A DNA stretch of 64,000 bases from Hetaerina americana (GCA_022747635.1 JAKTNV010000005.1:39893738-39957737), one strand, 5' to 3'; numbered from the stretch's first letter, positions 21,560 through 34,187 are shown. Program-made: numbers and translations. The notes: generated from the letters alone by a model not told the origin.

Positions 21560-24500
21560 AAACCACATTATAAAAATAGGGCAAATCAACCTTCAACGGG
21601 CAAAGGTTAATACTAATGAATTAAGAAAAATAGCAACGGATCTTGGGCTAGATATTATATTGACGCAGGAACCATATGTGTACAGCAACAGTCATGAAAG
21701 AAAATGGAAAATCCCGGGATTCGGAGTGCAAACGCGCATTACACCAGCAAATGCCAAAGAAAAATTTTTTGCAAGCATCATGGTCTTCAACAAAAATTAT
21801 GATTTCTTGAGTTTTGAGCACTGCACAACAAATCACTTCGCAGCTGCAGAAATTCGGGCTGATAGGAAACCATTGATATTGATTTCCGGATATATGCCAC
21901 CATCGGAGGACATCCAAGAATACATCACAGAGCTAAAGAGCCTGATACATAAATTCAAAAATAAAAGGATACTAGTCGCAATTGACTCGAACGCAAAGAA
22001 CGAAATATGGTTTAGTAAGGAAACCAATGACCGAGGCAGGGCATTGGAGGACTTAATAGCTTCCGAGGACCTGTATATAATAAACGAACCGGGGCAACCG
22101 TACACGTTTAGTTCGACAATAGGCTGCTCAAATATAGACCTAACCATCAGTAACTCGGCATTAATACGAGACGTGTACAGATGGGAGGTTCATGCCGAAC
22201 TATCTATCAGCGATCACAGATTAGTCACATACCAGATTGGCACGACTACAGAAAATGAACGCTGTCATCGAAGAAGATTTAATATCGGTGCAGCAAACTG
22301 GAGAAAATTTATGGAGATATTATCAAAGAACACCTGGTACAAATGTGAATTGTTGCCATGGGATCCAAGCAATAACAACATCGATGCTCGAGTTAGATCT
22401 CTTACGGAGGCGCTGCAAGGTTCCGCTCTGGCTTCGATCCCTCTGACCAGAACACGACTAAACGAAACAGTGTGGTGGAATGAGAAACTTCATAGGCTTA
22501 AGATAACTTGCAGAAACCTACGGAGAACTTACCAGAAAAGCATTAGCCACGAAGAACGTACCATCAACAAAAGAAGATACTATGAGGCAAAGGAGAACTA
22601 TGAACAACAATTGCAAAAAAGCAAGGAAAAAAGCTGGGAGAAATTCTCGAGGTCAAATATTGAGGAAAACCCCTGGGGGTTAATATATAAAATCGCGAGG
22701 GAAAAATTTAAAACCCTACCAGCATACTCAGCTAAGACCAACGCCAGAGGGGAGCTTCTATTCCTGGACGAAACCATTTCCAGCATCATTAACACGCTAG
22801 TGCCGGATGACACAGCAGAAAATGAAACTGAAGAGCAAAAAGTAATTAGGCGTGAGGCTAACCTCCCTTGTCTGCAAAGTACGGAGATAGATATCACCGA
22901 TGAGGAAGTTAGAACCGCGATTAAAGAGATGAAAGTGAAAAAGGCCCCAGGCTTTGATGGCATAAACGCTGAATTGATCAAAGCAGCAGAGCCGTTAATC
23001 CTCAACTATTTAACTAGATTGCTACAGGACTGTTGCAGAAACAAGTACTTCCCTGCGGCATGGAAAAAGGGTGTCCTATGCACCATCTTGAAATCTAAGG
23101 AAAAGGATCCCTCTGATGCTAAGGCATACAGACCCATAACACTACTACCCGAAATGGGGAAAATGTTCGAAAGAATCATCAAAATGAAAATTGAAGAAGC
23201 AGTTGGTGAGGAGGATCTACTTCACAAAAGCCAATTTGGATTTCGAAGAGGCGGATCCACCGCAGCCGCGGCAATAAAACTTCTGCAAGAAATCAAAAAT
23301 CGTAAATATAAGTATAAGGTGGCCTTATTCATAGATTACGAAGCAGCATTTGATTCATTATGGTGGCCCCATTGCATAAACCAGCTCAAAAGGTATAAAG
23401 TCCCGGGACCAATAGTAGAACTTATTAAAAACTATTTCTTGAATAGAACCACCAAAATGCAACTAAATAATCTGGAAGTTGAAAAGAACATTACAAAAGG
23501 GGCACCACAGGGATCCATACTCGGTCCTTTTCTTTGGAACATCTCCATGAACGATTTACTGAATCAGCCCCTTCCTGGAAACTGCAGATGGACAGCCTAT
23601 GCTGATGACGTTGTGATCACAATGCCTGCAAATTCCAGGAGAGAAATAGAAAAACTCGCAAAAGAATGTTGCCATATAGTGGAGTCATGGAGTACGAAAG
23701 TGAAATTAAAAATTTCTGTGAATAAGACTAAGTACGTCGTATTCGGGAAAAATTTTCACGAAACCCAACTATAAAAATCTATGGTCAAAACATCAAAAGA
23801 TCCTCCACATTCAGATACCTGGGCATTGAATTCGACGAGAGACTAACATTCCAAGAGCACGCAAATTACGCAGCAGGCAAGGTCAAGAAAATATTTAACT
23901 GCTTAAGAAGGCTGTGCAGAAACCGATTTGGCATCACCACTAATAGCTTAAGAACTATATACAACGGAGTCACCATCCCAATATTGGCATACGGCAGTGA
24001 GGTGTGGGGAGAGAGACTCAATTACAGCAGAATCCGGAGAAAACTGGAAGAGGCCCAAAGATCTTGCCTAATTGCAATATCCGGGAGCTACAATACGGTC
24101 TGTAATGAAGCTCTACAAATAATAACTGGGATACAGCCGATAACGTTCTCAATAGAGGAAAAAAGAATCAAGGTACGGATGAAACAGATGGAAGAGGCTA
24201 CTCTGGGAGATGTAGCTTTGTCTCCAACTGAGAAATGGAGCAGGAACAGGAATTTTATAAGAGCGTATTTCCTGGATATGTGGGAACGGGAATGGGAAAC
24301 ATTAGAAAAGGGTAAAACAACCAGACAATTTTTACCTAGCGTGAAGGAAAGAATGAAGATCAACTTTAAAACTTACAACGGTATTACGCAAATTTTAACG
24401 GGCCACGGGGAGTTTAGATCATACCTCAAGAAAATAGGGAAAAAAAGGAGGGGACGTGTGAATGCATGATGGAGGAGGACACGGCAATACATAGAGTCCT

Positions 24501-24639
24501 TTATTGCCCAATTTATGCCGAGGAAAGACGCGAACTGGAAGCTATCCTTGGGTATTTGCACAACGTCCAACAAATTGGGCAATACCTACATGAGGAACCG
24601 ATTAGGAAAATATTGGAAAGATTTATTAACAAAAGATAA
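21549..24639 (+). pseudogene. R1-clade ORF2: endonuclease-reverse transcriptase, two frameshifts
   Basis: ORF2 would nick target DNA and copy element RNA at the nick. The first 741 codons are open. The APE endonuclease comes first: QINLQRAK (N14), TQEPYV (E41), AIDSNAKN and SNIDLTIS, then the SDH motif near residue 221. The reverse transcriptase follows, with KKAPGFDGINAELIK, GFRRGGSTAAAA, FIDYEAAFDSLWW (D596), PQGSILGPFLW and AYADDVV (Y684-D687). Near 23755, in an A/T homopolymer, the frame shifts, and the protein continues as TFRYLGIEFDERLTF and AYGSEVWGERL to about 24445. A second shift in an A/G run leads to a C-terminal zinc-knuckle-like CECMMEEDTAIHRVLYCP and a stop at 24637. Total length is about 1030 codons, near full size. 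All catalytic motifs I looked for are present, so decay is slight. The ATG is chosen for the ORF1 overlap and the first endonuclease motif close behind it. Confidence 0.9.
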
Positions 24640-24761
24640 AGTAAGAACGGGGAGAGTAACGGAAAGGAATGGCATGTAACTCATATTTTGTATTTTGTAA
24701 AATTTACGAAATTGTATTGGGGGTTTAAACATAAGGCACCCCAAAAAACAAATTGAAACAA

Positions 24762-24809
24762 TAAATGCCCGATCGTGCTCGAACGGGCCCAATTATTATT
24801 ATTATTATT
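24762..24809 (+). repeat. LINE 3' hairpin and (ATT)n tail
   Basis: A short stem (GCCCG...CGGGC, 24767-24788) is followed by CCAATT and about six ATT units. A 3' structure with a simple repeat tail fits the site where LINE reverse transcription starts. Confidence 0.6.
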
Positions 24810-24870
24810 GTGTTCGTCCTAAAATATGTTCCTATCCCTTTTCCTTATATCTATTTCCATGTGGCTGAAT

Positions 24871-24907
24871 ATATATATATACGCCATATGGCGGGTTTTT
24901 GTGTGTG

Positions 24908-24970
<63 letters not shown>

Positions 24971-24972
24971 TA
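24871..24972. repeat. (TA)n microsatellite
   Basis: A short (AT)n at 24871-24880, then the palindrome CGCCATATGGCG at 24882-24893, then an almost pure (TA)n array at about 24909-24972. Confidence 0.95.
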
Positions 24973-25330
24973 TGAGAGTTTCAATTATAGTACCAGTAAT
25001 ATTTTAGAGAATTTCGAACGAAAACTCACCAGTTTTTGTGAACTTCTAAAACTTTGAGACATGAGGGGCATATACAGGAGCGAAAAGCAAAAGAAAAGAC
25101 CACTAACGTGGTAACTTTTCTGGCGCTGCGCTTTCGCCAGAAGAAAACTTTGAGACGACGGTAGAAGGTCACCGTCGAAACGGTTCAGTTACCATGCATT
25201 CCCGTGTGTGGCATGTGCCCTCAATTTCTTATACAGCTATACCCCGTTCTTACGCTAAGCAGGGAGCAATGGGGTACGCAGAGTTAGGAATTTAATGGCC
25301 ACGGGACCATTTCTACGGAGGGAAAGAAAA
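24973..25330. other. hairpin-rich segment of unknown origin
   Basis: Contains a 13-bp direct repeat (25048-25060 and 25144-25156) and three small stem-loops (about 25100-25113, 25120-25140, 25156-25177), the last followed by GAAAC. No coding. Possibly a retroelement terminal region (see findings). Confidence 0.3.
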
Positions 25331-28300
25331 ACGTGACGCGATGAATTTTTGAGCAAAAATTTTCTTTCTACTACTGTGGCCAAAAATATGGGCACATTAT
25401 CATTTTTGACTGGGTCTCCACTCCTTCTATTCGATAAAAAATGGGCACCTAATGCCCAGACGATTAAGATTTAGTCGAATTATCCCGAAGAACGCCAATA
25501 ATTGATGGCATGAAGTATGGGGATTTTATAGGCAGGGACCCCGCCTCAGTAGGTGAAATAAATAAATTCTTCCCCCTTTCATTTTGGCTATCTAATGTCA
25601 GCGACGGTTTCTCTACTGGGCATACGGTTGAAGTGAGGTGGAAAGATGGTTCAACAGTCCTCAGCAGGATACTGCTGAGGACTGTTCGGTGTTAACTTGC
25701 AAATTTACTTCATTTTACTGCACATTATTTTTTTGCTCTGTGGATATCATTATGATGAAATCGCTTAACATTAGAGGAGCAAGAAAATTCACCGACTCGT
25801 TTAGATTACGTATTTTAGTTTAAACTTAACATTCAATAGATATATTTTTACTACGCTGTTTTTTTTTAAATTTTATACTTTGCTTGATACGAGAGCGTGC
25901 GGATGTTAATCTTTTTAATGCGTCTCTTATTATTACCTCATCTGTAATTCATACCCAAAAGTTCAGCTTCATGTCTTTCTAACGTAATGTGTTTCCTCCA
26001 TCGTATTCATTCATCTTGTGCCGAAGGCATTGGTTAAAGTCGCCCACGCCATTACGTATTGATCATCGCAAACATCATTAGCAGTAACCAAAAGTTAAAA
26101 GACCATTTCAAATCGAATTTCAAATCTCTCCTGAAAGACTCAACTGGAGAGCTTTCTGGATACAAATTATATTCTCGAAGGCGAAACTTTCTTTGGAATT
26201 GGCCACGAGCCAGTGACAGGAGAAGAATGAGAAAAGAATTTAATGTAATCCATTTATTTTCTTGAATGGCCATTATGAGAAAGACACCCAAATTCCATGA
26301 ACTACGTCGCTCTTTATGAGGAGAAGAGGAGCCAAAAAAGAAAGATTGCCAGGATATATAAAATTAAGTGAAAAATTTCTCTGAACACATTAGTTGACTA
26401 TGAGTTCATAGATCATTTCACAAAAGCATTTTTAAGCCTATTTCCAAAATTATACGAACACCCTGAAATTTTTACCATTTATTTCCTAAAAACCCGCCAC
26501 CCAATCCCAAGATAACACAACAATGCTTATTCCACATGTGTTGCTAAGGTAACAAAGACTTAAAATGAACGTCCTCGAGATTATTAAAACCCAGGAGATA
26601 TCAATGGATCGATTAAATTTAGTCTGCGCAAGTTTCAATTAATCGATTTATTTTCGAAAAATTTAAATTAAATGAATTTATCTCACTGCCAAACAGGGAA
26701 AGGAGGGCCGTGGCTCACACTTTCTGCTGATTTCTCGAATCTAATCAAGAGGGGTACGTAATGATCCCAGCTATCAAGCGATGCACGGTACCTACTAAAG
26801 CACTGATATTCACCCTCCCAAACCATTCATTTTAGGCACTGATATTCATAATTCCAAATATAATACGGTTATCATCCATCAACTCAAAGCAATACCCATA
26901 CACTCACTCATATCCTGTTTCTTTAACAGCGGCAAAATTCAGAACAGGAATAAAAGGTAGTAGTCGCGCCCTCTGAGCTCCATGTCATGCTTGGTACATC
27001 ATCGAACAGTTAGGTATGTACTAACTGAAGGAGTCGCAAGGGTGCAGGCGCAAAACACACGCCGCTGTTGTCTCGTCGATTACCGTAATGAGCCACGAAG
27101 GCAATTAGGTTCCCTGATGCACTCGATAGCATACACTGGAAAACCCCTTGACTCAAAGAGTATACAATGCCCGTATTAATTTAGCAGACGACCGGTGGCA
27201 CTCGCGTAACTTGCTGTTCATCCCCCGCCCGTACCGCAACCCTGTCTCCCCGGGGCGATAAGTGAAAGCCCTTCCTCAAGATGAGAACGGGGCAATAAGG
27301 AATAATGAAGAGAGATGTAAGGGAAGGAGGCTGGAATGGCGCCAGAAGATCTCCCGGAGAGGGTAGAGGGTCCTGAGAGTGGGAAGGGGAGGTGAAGGGA
27401 GGAAGCGGAGGGGGTAAGGCAGGGAATTAAGCAGGGGGTACGGGGAAGTAAGTTTGGTTTGAAGGGAACTTTAGAGAGGATGGGGAAATATAGAAGGTAA
27501 GGGGGAAGAGGGATGGATGGGACTTGCCTTTATAGAGGATGGCCGTGGAGAATGGTCTCAAAGAGGCAGAGGGTGGGAACGAGAGGGAAAGTTAAGCAGG
27601 GGTGGGTGAGGAGAAGAGGAGATTCTCAGCAGAATGGGAGAGTGGATATGATGATGATGGCATAGAAAAAGGAATTTATCCCCGTAAAACTGAGAAATTA
27701 AGGGGGTTTTGATGGAAAATGTGGAAACTACAGTCTACGGAGAAGTTCCGAGATCACTAATGAGGACTAAAGGGTTGTAAGACATATATTAACCTCAGTT
27801 TCCTCCGGGAAATAATTAAGGTACGAAACTCTACGTTTTTTCAAGTTTTTTTTAATTTTTCCACCAGTAAAATTTGCGCTCGCAGACATGCGCGGAAAAA
27901 TTAAGACCAGAAATCTCTGGAGGCGGAAAAATTAAGATAAGAAAATTAAGTTTTACCCACGGGTTATTAGATGATGAAAATCGTCGCACTTACCCCTTAC
28001 AAACTCAGAAAAGAATGCCTTTTTTCGAATCTAAAATATTTATGGTCAGAAAAAAGAGACCGACAAATTAAACCAAATTTTTCGACAGTTTTATTTACCT
28101 TCATATAATTCAAGTTATTACATTCCGTTGCATAGCTGGAATACCAAAACGATAATTTGATTCAAGTCAACTATTTTATCAAAGGGCACAAAAAACATAA
28201 TTTGAAGGGGGAAAGGAAGAAAATAACTGAAGGTAATTTCTTTATAGGGAGTTCAAAGTTTTTATTCATCGAATCAAAAAGTGGAGTCCTAAAAATATGT

Positions 28301-28950
28301 GAAATAAATTTTGCGAAAAATTTTGCCTTACAAATTTGGGCACACTGTTTAATCGCCACGATTTCTGATGTTTTCACGGTAGTTTTTATTCCCCAATTCG
28401 CTTTCACTCCAGTCCGATTCGACGAAAAATCCCAGGGATGAAAAAAATAATACTTTAAGAGAGAGCGACGAACTATACAGACAAAAAAGGTCAATACAAA
28501 ATAAAGAAACCACAACGATAACGATGCAAGAGAATTCTGACCGGAACTTGGCAACTTGTTAAAAGGAAGAGGAAAAAAATAATGAATGCCATATTTATTA
28601 TTTTTTCCTCGTCACTCTCGCAAAAGGAGAGAGAGAAATGCGGGAAGCCCTGAATCAGCGGTAAAAGCGAATCCGCGGGGAATATTTAAAGAGGAGGAAA
28701 TGGAAATGACGGGAATAATGGAAAAGGAGTATAGGGGAGGAGCGATGGCAGGGGCGTGGGATGGGGATTCGAAGGGTAAAAGGAAGGGGAGGGGATACCT
28801 AAGTGGTGGGCGGAAAAGGCTCGAAGAGATGGAGGAAGGGTAGATTGTGGCGCAAGGGATGAGAAAATTGGAGGATGGCAGGCGGAAGAAACTGACTCAA
28901 ACGACGTATTAAAAGCCCCACTTGCGTAAGAACGAATCCCTTGACAATAG
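25331..28950. other. intergenic sequence
   Basis: No gene recognised. Contains a perfect 15-bp hairpin at 25653-25686 and a purine-rich, G-rich stretch on the plus strand at 27290-27640, with another at 28680-28870. Open frames at 28157-28554 overlap antisense and have no family signature. Confidence 0.35.
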
Positions 28951-28951
28951 G

Positions 28952-29115
28952 CTGTGTGGTGTCCGAGTGGCTTGGGTGTCTGCTCTATTCCAATGTTCAG
29001 AGCCAAAGGATTCGATTCCCAATGGTGGCCAAAAATGTAAGTGTTACTCGATGTTTGCTTCTTCGAAGAACTTCTATGACCCTATTTGTGGGAAGGCACG
29101 TTAAACTAATGAACA
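28952..29115 (+). repeat. tRNA-derived SINE with ACGTTAAAC tail
   Basis: A-box-like TGTCCGAGTGGCTTGG begins at 28960 and B-box-like GGATTCGATTCCC ends at 29020, a spacing expected of a tRNA with a long variable arm (serine/leucine-like). The 3' part ends GGCACGTTAAACTAATGAAC, sharing the signature of the 17018 SINE. The flanks do not complete an acceptor stem, so it is a SINE or tRNA relic rather than a working tRNA gene. Confidence 0.65.
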
Positions 29116-32100
29116 ACCAAGCTCCTGATGCCTTATTTTCAATTGATTTAAGCATAAGTCACGAGTCAGAAGAATACCATGTCATTAAAGCGCCAAATTA
29201 GAAGTAACGCAATGTTTAATAAATTGATATGATATTTACGTATACTTTGTAATTATCTCTTATTTCTTTCTCCTCTAGATTTTTGCAGTGCAAAGACTAT
29301 GACCTCATAGTTTCTTCGAAAAATATACTACGTCACTGTGCAGTACATTTTGAAATGAACCAAGTCGAGAAAAACCACCAATTTAAGATGTAACCTTCCC
29401 AGCATACAGATTGCATTCCTTGCACCCGCGTCGAGAGCCCATATATTGTCTGGAAAGTACAGGTAAGGTCAAAGGACGAAATATTCTTTTATGAGGCTCG
29501 TCTCCTCTCCATTGCCCAACCGCGAGAATTAAAAACTAGAACGTACCTTACATACATGTAGGTATTTAATAAATTACCAAAATTAGTCATAGGTTTGGTT
29601 TCCAAAATAAAGCTTAATAGTTAAAAAATTACAGCGCAAGTAGTAAAACTAGCTGTGGATGTGATTCACACACTAAGAATCAATGCTACAGAAAGAGCTA
29701 ATATTGTCAGCAATGGCACAGACCTAATTAAAAACAAATGTGGTGAGCCAGAAAGCCCAAAAGCGTATTTGTAGTACCTGTTCATGCGCGACGGGTTCAA
29801 ACACACTGCTTGAGAGAGCGGTATTATAAGCTTTTGTTTCCTCTGAGATATGCTGCGAATATTATAACAGGCGAGACCTTCCTCTGATCGGGCAAGTCCG
29901 CATCTCAATGGAGCAGGGGTAGTCTAAATTCGCATTCGATAAGCGTTCAAATAAGAACAAGGCTTCGAAGTATACCTTGAATAAAGTCTCCAATTTTCGG
30001 TCCTGAATTTAGTAAAATTAGAAGTTTATTGTCCCTAATCACCGACCGATATATTCCCAATTCAGTCCAGCGCCATAATCTTGGAGAAAAAATGATGCGA
30101 GGAGAAAAACTCTATCATAGATATCACCTAATAAAGATTGATGCTTAAAGAAGTGACAAATCACTAAAACGCCCTTCCTATATTGAGGTTGTTTGTACAA
30201 CGCTAGCTGTTAGCTGTGGATTTTTGTATAATATTAATTGATAAATATTCATGACTAAGACAATTCAGTGCTGAAAATAGGTCATACAGATATAAAAGGC
30301 TTTGATTATTATCATATTTAGCAATGTGCAATAATCCATAAAACCAATATCTGAATTTTCAATATAACTTTAAATACAATTTAGTACGAAAAAAGAGCAT
30401 TCTTCGCGACCTATGTTGAGATCGGTACGACACTCAGTGCAGTTTTCCCAGGGCAGGACAGTCGTGCGAAATGATATTTTAAACAGAATCATGCCATCTC
30501 CGGAAATTTCGAGAAATGACCAATAAAATAATGAGATGTTACATACATTAACACAATAAAATACGATTTGTAAAAGATTTCCCGAAATATCGGACGAAAC
30601 AAAATTGCGGAAAAAATACAGACAACTTGAGGCATTAATATCTCCAAGATTAGATAAATACTTAGAAATTTGGATTCTATTTCATTTTTCAGTATTTTCT
30701 GTATTTTGTATGCGTGGATGATGTCGCCTCACTGTATCCGACGCATGTTGACTAAGCCTTTAGAATCGTTTGAATTCTCATGTAGATCAGAGATAAATAA
30801 GAATAAAAAAAACGGTTCCCAAAATGAAAACTTGTGGCGACGTACAGCTTGTTTCGTAGACGTAGACGAGATGAGGGCGGCGGTGGAGGAAGAAGAGCAA
30901 ATATGAGAAAACTGAGAGAATGGGTTGAAATGGTGGTGGAGCGAATCGTAGGGGAAATACGGTTGAAATTCGCTATGCTAGGAATACCAACGAGGGTGTG
31001 GCTGGATGGGAAGGAGAGAAAGGGGGAGGAAATGGGGGATAGATCGGAAAAAGAACACCGGGGAGGCGATATATAGTGGTGAGGAAAGGGAGGGAGGCGG
31101 GACAGGATGAGAAAGGAGTTGGGAGTGCACGGGTGAGGAGGAGGAGGAGGAAAGGAAAGGTGAAAGGGGGCTCGAGAACGAGGTAAGAAGTGGTAGATAG
31201 TGAGTGAGTGGGGGGAGGAGGGTCGAGAGGACATAACAAGGAGGGGGCAAGAGAGAGAGAGAGGGAGGGAGAGGGAAGATGATGGAAGAGTCCGCACGTG
31301 ACGGCAATATTGAATGCGGGAGGGATGTGGCCCGAGAGGGAAGCGACTAATAAACGCCGCGTAGGATTGGAATTCCAAAACGGACCCGGGAACGAGAATT
31401 CTTCGTGGGACGTTGTGGAACGGGAATAACAATAATAATAAAACGGAAATTTTTGTGAAGAGAGGTCGATCGGAAAATGAAACGCCAGGGTCGAGAAAAC
31501 AAACACGGTGTACGATGGAGGAGGAATCAGAAGACTGGAAAATTGTCAGGAATGCGTATTTATTTACCTCATTCTACTTCCCGATAATGTTTTACATTTG
31601 ATTTATCACTGCCGAATGACTCAGAGCGCACATGCAGAGCTCCCGAACGGGTCCCTCTACCTCCACCCACACCCCCCTCCGGTACTGAAATTGGCGTCCC
31701 GAGAAGATCAATCAAGTATGGAGCACTGAGTGAAAAAAACACTGAGCGGGATGAGTCCTCTCATACTTAACGGAGAGGTGGGGGGAGTAAAAAGCGTTGT
31801 GTTTGGAAGCGGTCGCAAAAAGCGAGAGAAATGTGGAGGAAGTATTTGAGGTAAGGGGGAGAGAGGGGAGAGATTTGGACGGTCGTCGAGTTGACTGGAG
31901 TGCCGCAATTGGAAGAACAGGGGTTAAATTCCCGGATGCGGGATGATTTATTTCGATCGTATTCCGGCTCCAAGTCGTTGCTGGAGACGGGAGTCACCAA
32001 CGCACCGCAGTCAAATGCGACGCCCAATATTATGGCCCCCTCCTTCGACAACGCTTAGGAAATAGGTTAATATCGCCGACGCCAACGGGTTTACTACCTT

Positions 32101-34014
32101 TCTGCTCTTTATTCCCCTTTATATCCTCTTTGATCATAATATAGCAAAACATTTTAAATGAATCATGGTGCCGGCCTCCACCAAATCTTTTATTGCGTTC
32201 ATTACAGTAAACTCATACACTATATCCATCTTTAGTATAGAAAACCATTCGAGTTGTAGATTCTGAGAACGGTAGTAAATATTATTAAATATTCTCATTA
32301 TTAATTTACTCTGTTAACAAAAGTCTAAAGGTATAGCAGGTTTTTGGTAGGCCTTTGGAACAACTCACTGTTTCACTCTCAAATACCAACTTGCATGATA
32401 AAATATACCTTTAAGCCTGAAGTACTATTTATTACAAAAGCATTAATGTATGTGTTTCTTAAGTTTATTATTATGCCCGAACATTATACAAATAAAATAA
32501 TCTCTGACGAAGGTGAGGTAAAAATAGCACGGGATGCGTTACTAAGGAGTTTCCAGGGAGTAGTATAGAGATTAAGCGAGAATATGTGAAATAAGCGACT
32601 TTGAAGAGGGTATTCAGGAAGCGAAAAAATGACGAAGTACAAGTCGGTTGATCATCAAAGAGTTTTACAAACACAAAACATTATCCTGAGAAAGAAATAT
32701 GGACGACCCGCGAGAAAAGGCCGTTAAAACAGTGGAGTGAGAATAAAAGGGCGCAATATTCCCCGTCGAAAGGACACAGTGAAGGAAGAATGCGAAGGAA
32801 GCGACTGGAGGAGAATATTCTGGGAGAACTTTCGGTTCCAAGAATGAAAAATAGAGGTCTCCAGAGGGCAAGAAAACCCGGGAATGAGAGAGAAAGAAAA
32901 CACACGCAGATATATCGAGTGTGTTGTTTCTTCTCCCCGTAAACGAAAGAAAAAGAGGCCAAGAGAGCCGTCAGCGTCCCCTTATCTCACGTGCGTTGCC
33001 CGAAATGAAAACGCAAGCCGCCGAGGATCCTCGGGAGAGGTCAGTGAATGCAGACTGGTGCGCGGTCCTGTGGGTGCAGTTGCCAGGTGACCTGCTCGTG
33101 GTCCGACATTTTCTCGCGGGGCTTCCGGAACAAATGTCTAAGGGAGGATTGCGCGAGTAGAAATTACGATGAGGGTGTAGAGACAAGAAATTCCGCATCA
33201 CCTGCTAAGCGGTGGCAACTTGTCTAGGCGGGGAAAAACGAAAGAAAAAAAACACCGTAATAGCCGTTTTGCTCAGCACGTAAGATACAAGTATACCACG
33301 TCAATATGAAATTGACATTTGAATTACGGGAGACCACCAGCAAGGTAAGAAATAAATTATTTTAAATGTAGTAGTTCCTCCCCTTCCTATATATTATCCT
33401 ATATTCAGTCCAGACGATACTTAGTAGTTACTCCCCCCGATATTCAGTTACATACGAGTCCTCTAGTTGCTAAAACTTCACCTAGCGGTAGTATAAAGGT
33501 ACGAGAAATTCTCGTACAATGGAATTTTCAGATGATTAACGCAGGCTATCTTTAACTAAAGAGAGGCCTAATCTGATTACGTGAATTTTGCAACTGTTTT
33601 AATTTATGTTTGAAATATTAAAATGAAATAATGTATAGATGGTGATGTCTTAAATGTAAATATATAATTACACTACCCGTATACAATATCTCGATGGATA
33701 TTAAGTTATGATAGTATGAAATGATACATGAAATGATGTAACGTGAATTGAGTTCCACTTGAGGTATTTGGAAGAAATCGTCATTATGTAGTTATACATA
33801 TTAACTGTGACATTATTTTTTAATTCCTAATGATCATTAATCATATTATTTCAGCTGCAATTCGTGTAATTTCGCTTTACAATGTCCGCATTCCATATGA
33901 TGTAAAGTTTTGTAGGGGTGAAGTACGATATACCGCCATTTTCATGGGTGGTGAAAATTTCAGGAATTCCATTAGTCGAATTAAAACCAGCAATTATAAA
34001 TAAATATATTTATA
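29116..34014. other. intergenic sequence with a purine-rich block
   Basis: Mostly AT-rich, with no gene recognised. The segment 30890-31350 is very purine-rich on the plus strand and produces long antisense open frames (up to 226 codons of Pro/Ser/Leu/Phe) that are compositional artefacts. A GC-rich part at 32880-33200 has overlapping frames on both strands without recognisable domains. Confidence 0.35.
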
Positions 34015-34187
34015 TATAATATTTGGACGGCACAATAAAACACAGATAAAATAGTAACACTTAAAAGGAGCAGTATTACTTGAAGAAGGCCTCGGAGAAG
34101 GCAGAAAGCTTAAACAATTTACAACGTTAGTGTCCTTTTAAGTGTTACTATTTTATTTGTGTTCTATTGTGCCGTCCAAATATTATA
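34015..34187. mobile_element. palindromic MITE-like element, 173 bp
   Basis: Left arm 34015-34069 and right arm 34133-34187 are reverse complements over 55 bp with two mismatches (core TTTGGACGGCACAATA and ATAGTAACACTTAAAAGGA). The loop is about 63 bp. The structure would fold into a long hairpin. Size and long TIRs suggest a non-autonomous DNA transposon; its superfamily is not evident. Confidence 0.75.

Larger units (their letters stand above)
21496..24809 (+). mobile_element. R1-clade non-LTR retrotransposon, 5'-truncated
   Basis: The element contains the end of ORF1, an almost complete ORF2, a 3' UTR, a terminal hairpin and a simple (ATT)6 tail ending near 24809. The absence of an RNase H domain, together with an APE-type endonuclease, reverse transcriptase and C-terminal CCHC-like motif, fits the R1 clade better than I or LOA. 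It was probably truncated in ORF1 at integration. A clear target-site duplication was not found by eye. Confidence 0.85.

Noticed and set aside
22598..23005. 135-codon minus-strand frame
   Set aside because: Antisense shadow of the LINE ORF2, which has clear motifs on the plus strand.
25144..25181. Active hammerhead ribozyme
   Set aside because: A stem and GAAAC are present, but the conserved CUGANGA core is missing three bases of its consensus.
28960..29030. Functional tRNA gene
   Set aside because: A and B boxes are present but each has mismatches and no acceptor stem closes; the ACGTTAAAC tail indicates a SINE.
30752..31432. 226-codon minus-strand open frame
   Set aside because: It lies antisense to a purine-rich tract and consists largely of Pro, Ser, Leu, Phe and His; a second frame of 177 codons overlaps it. 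Composition alone explains it.
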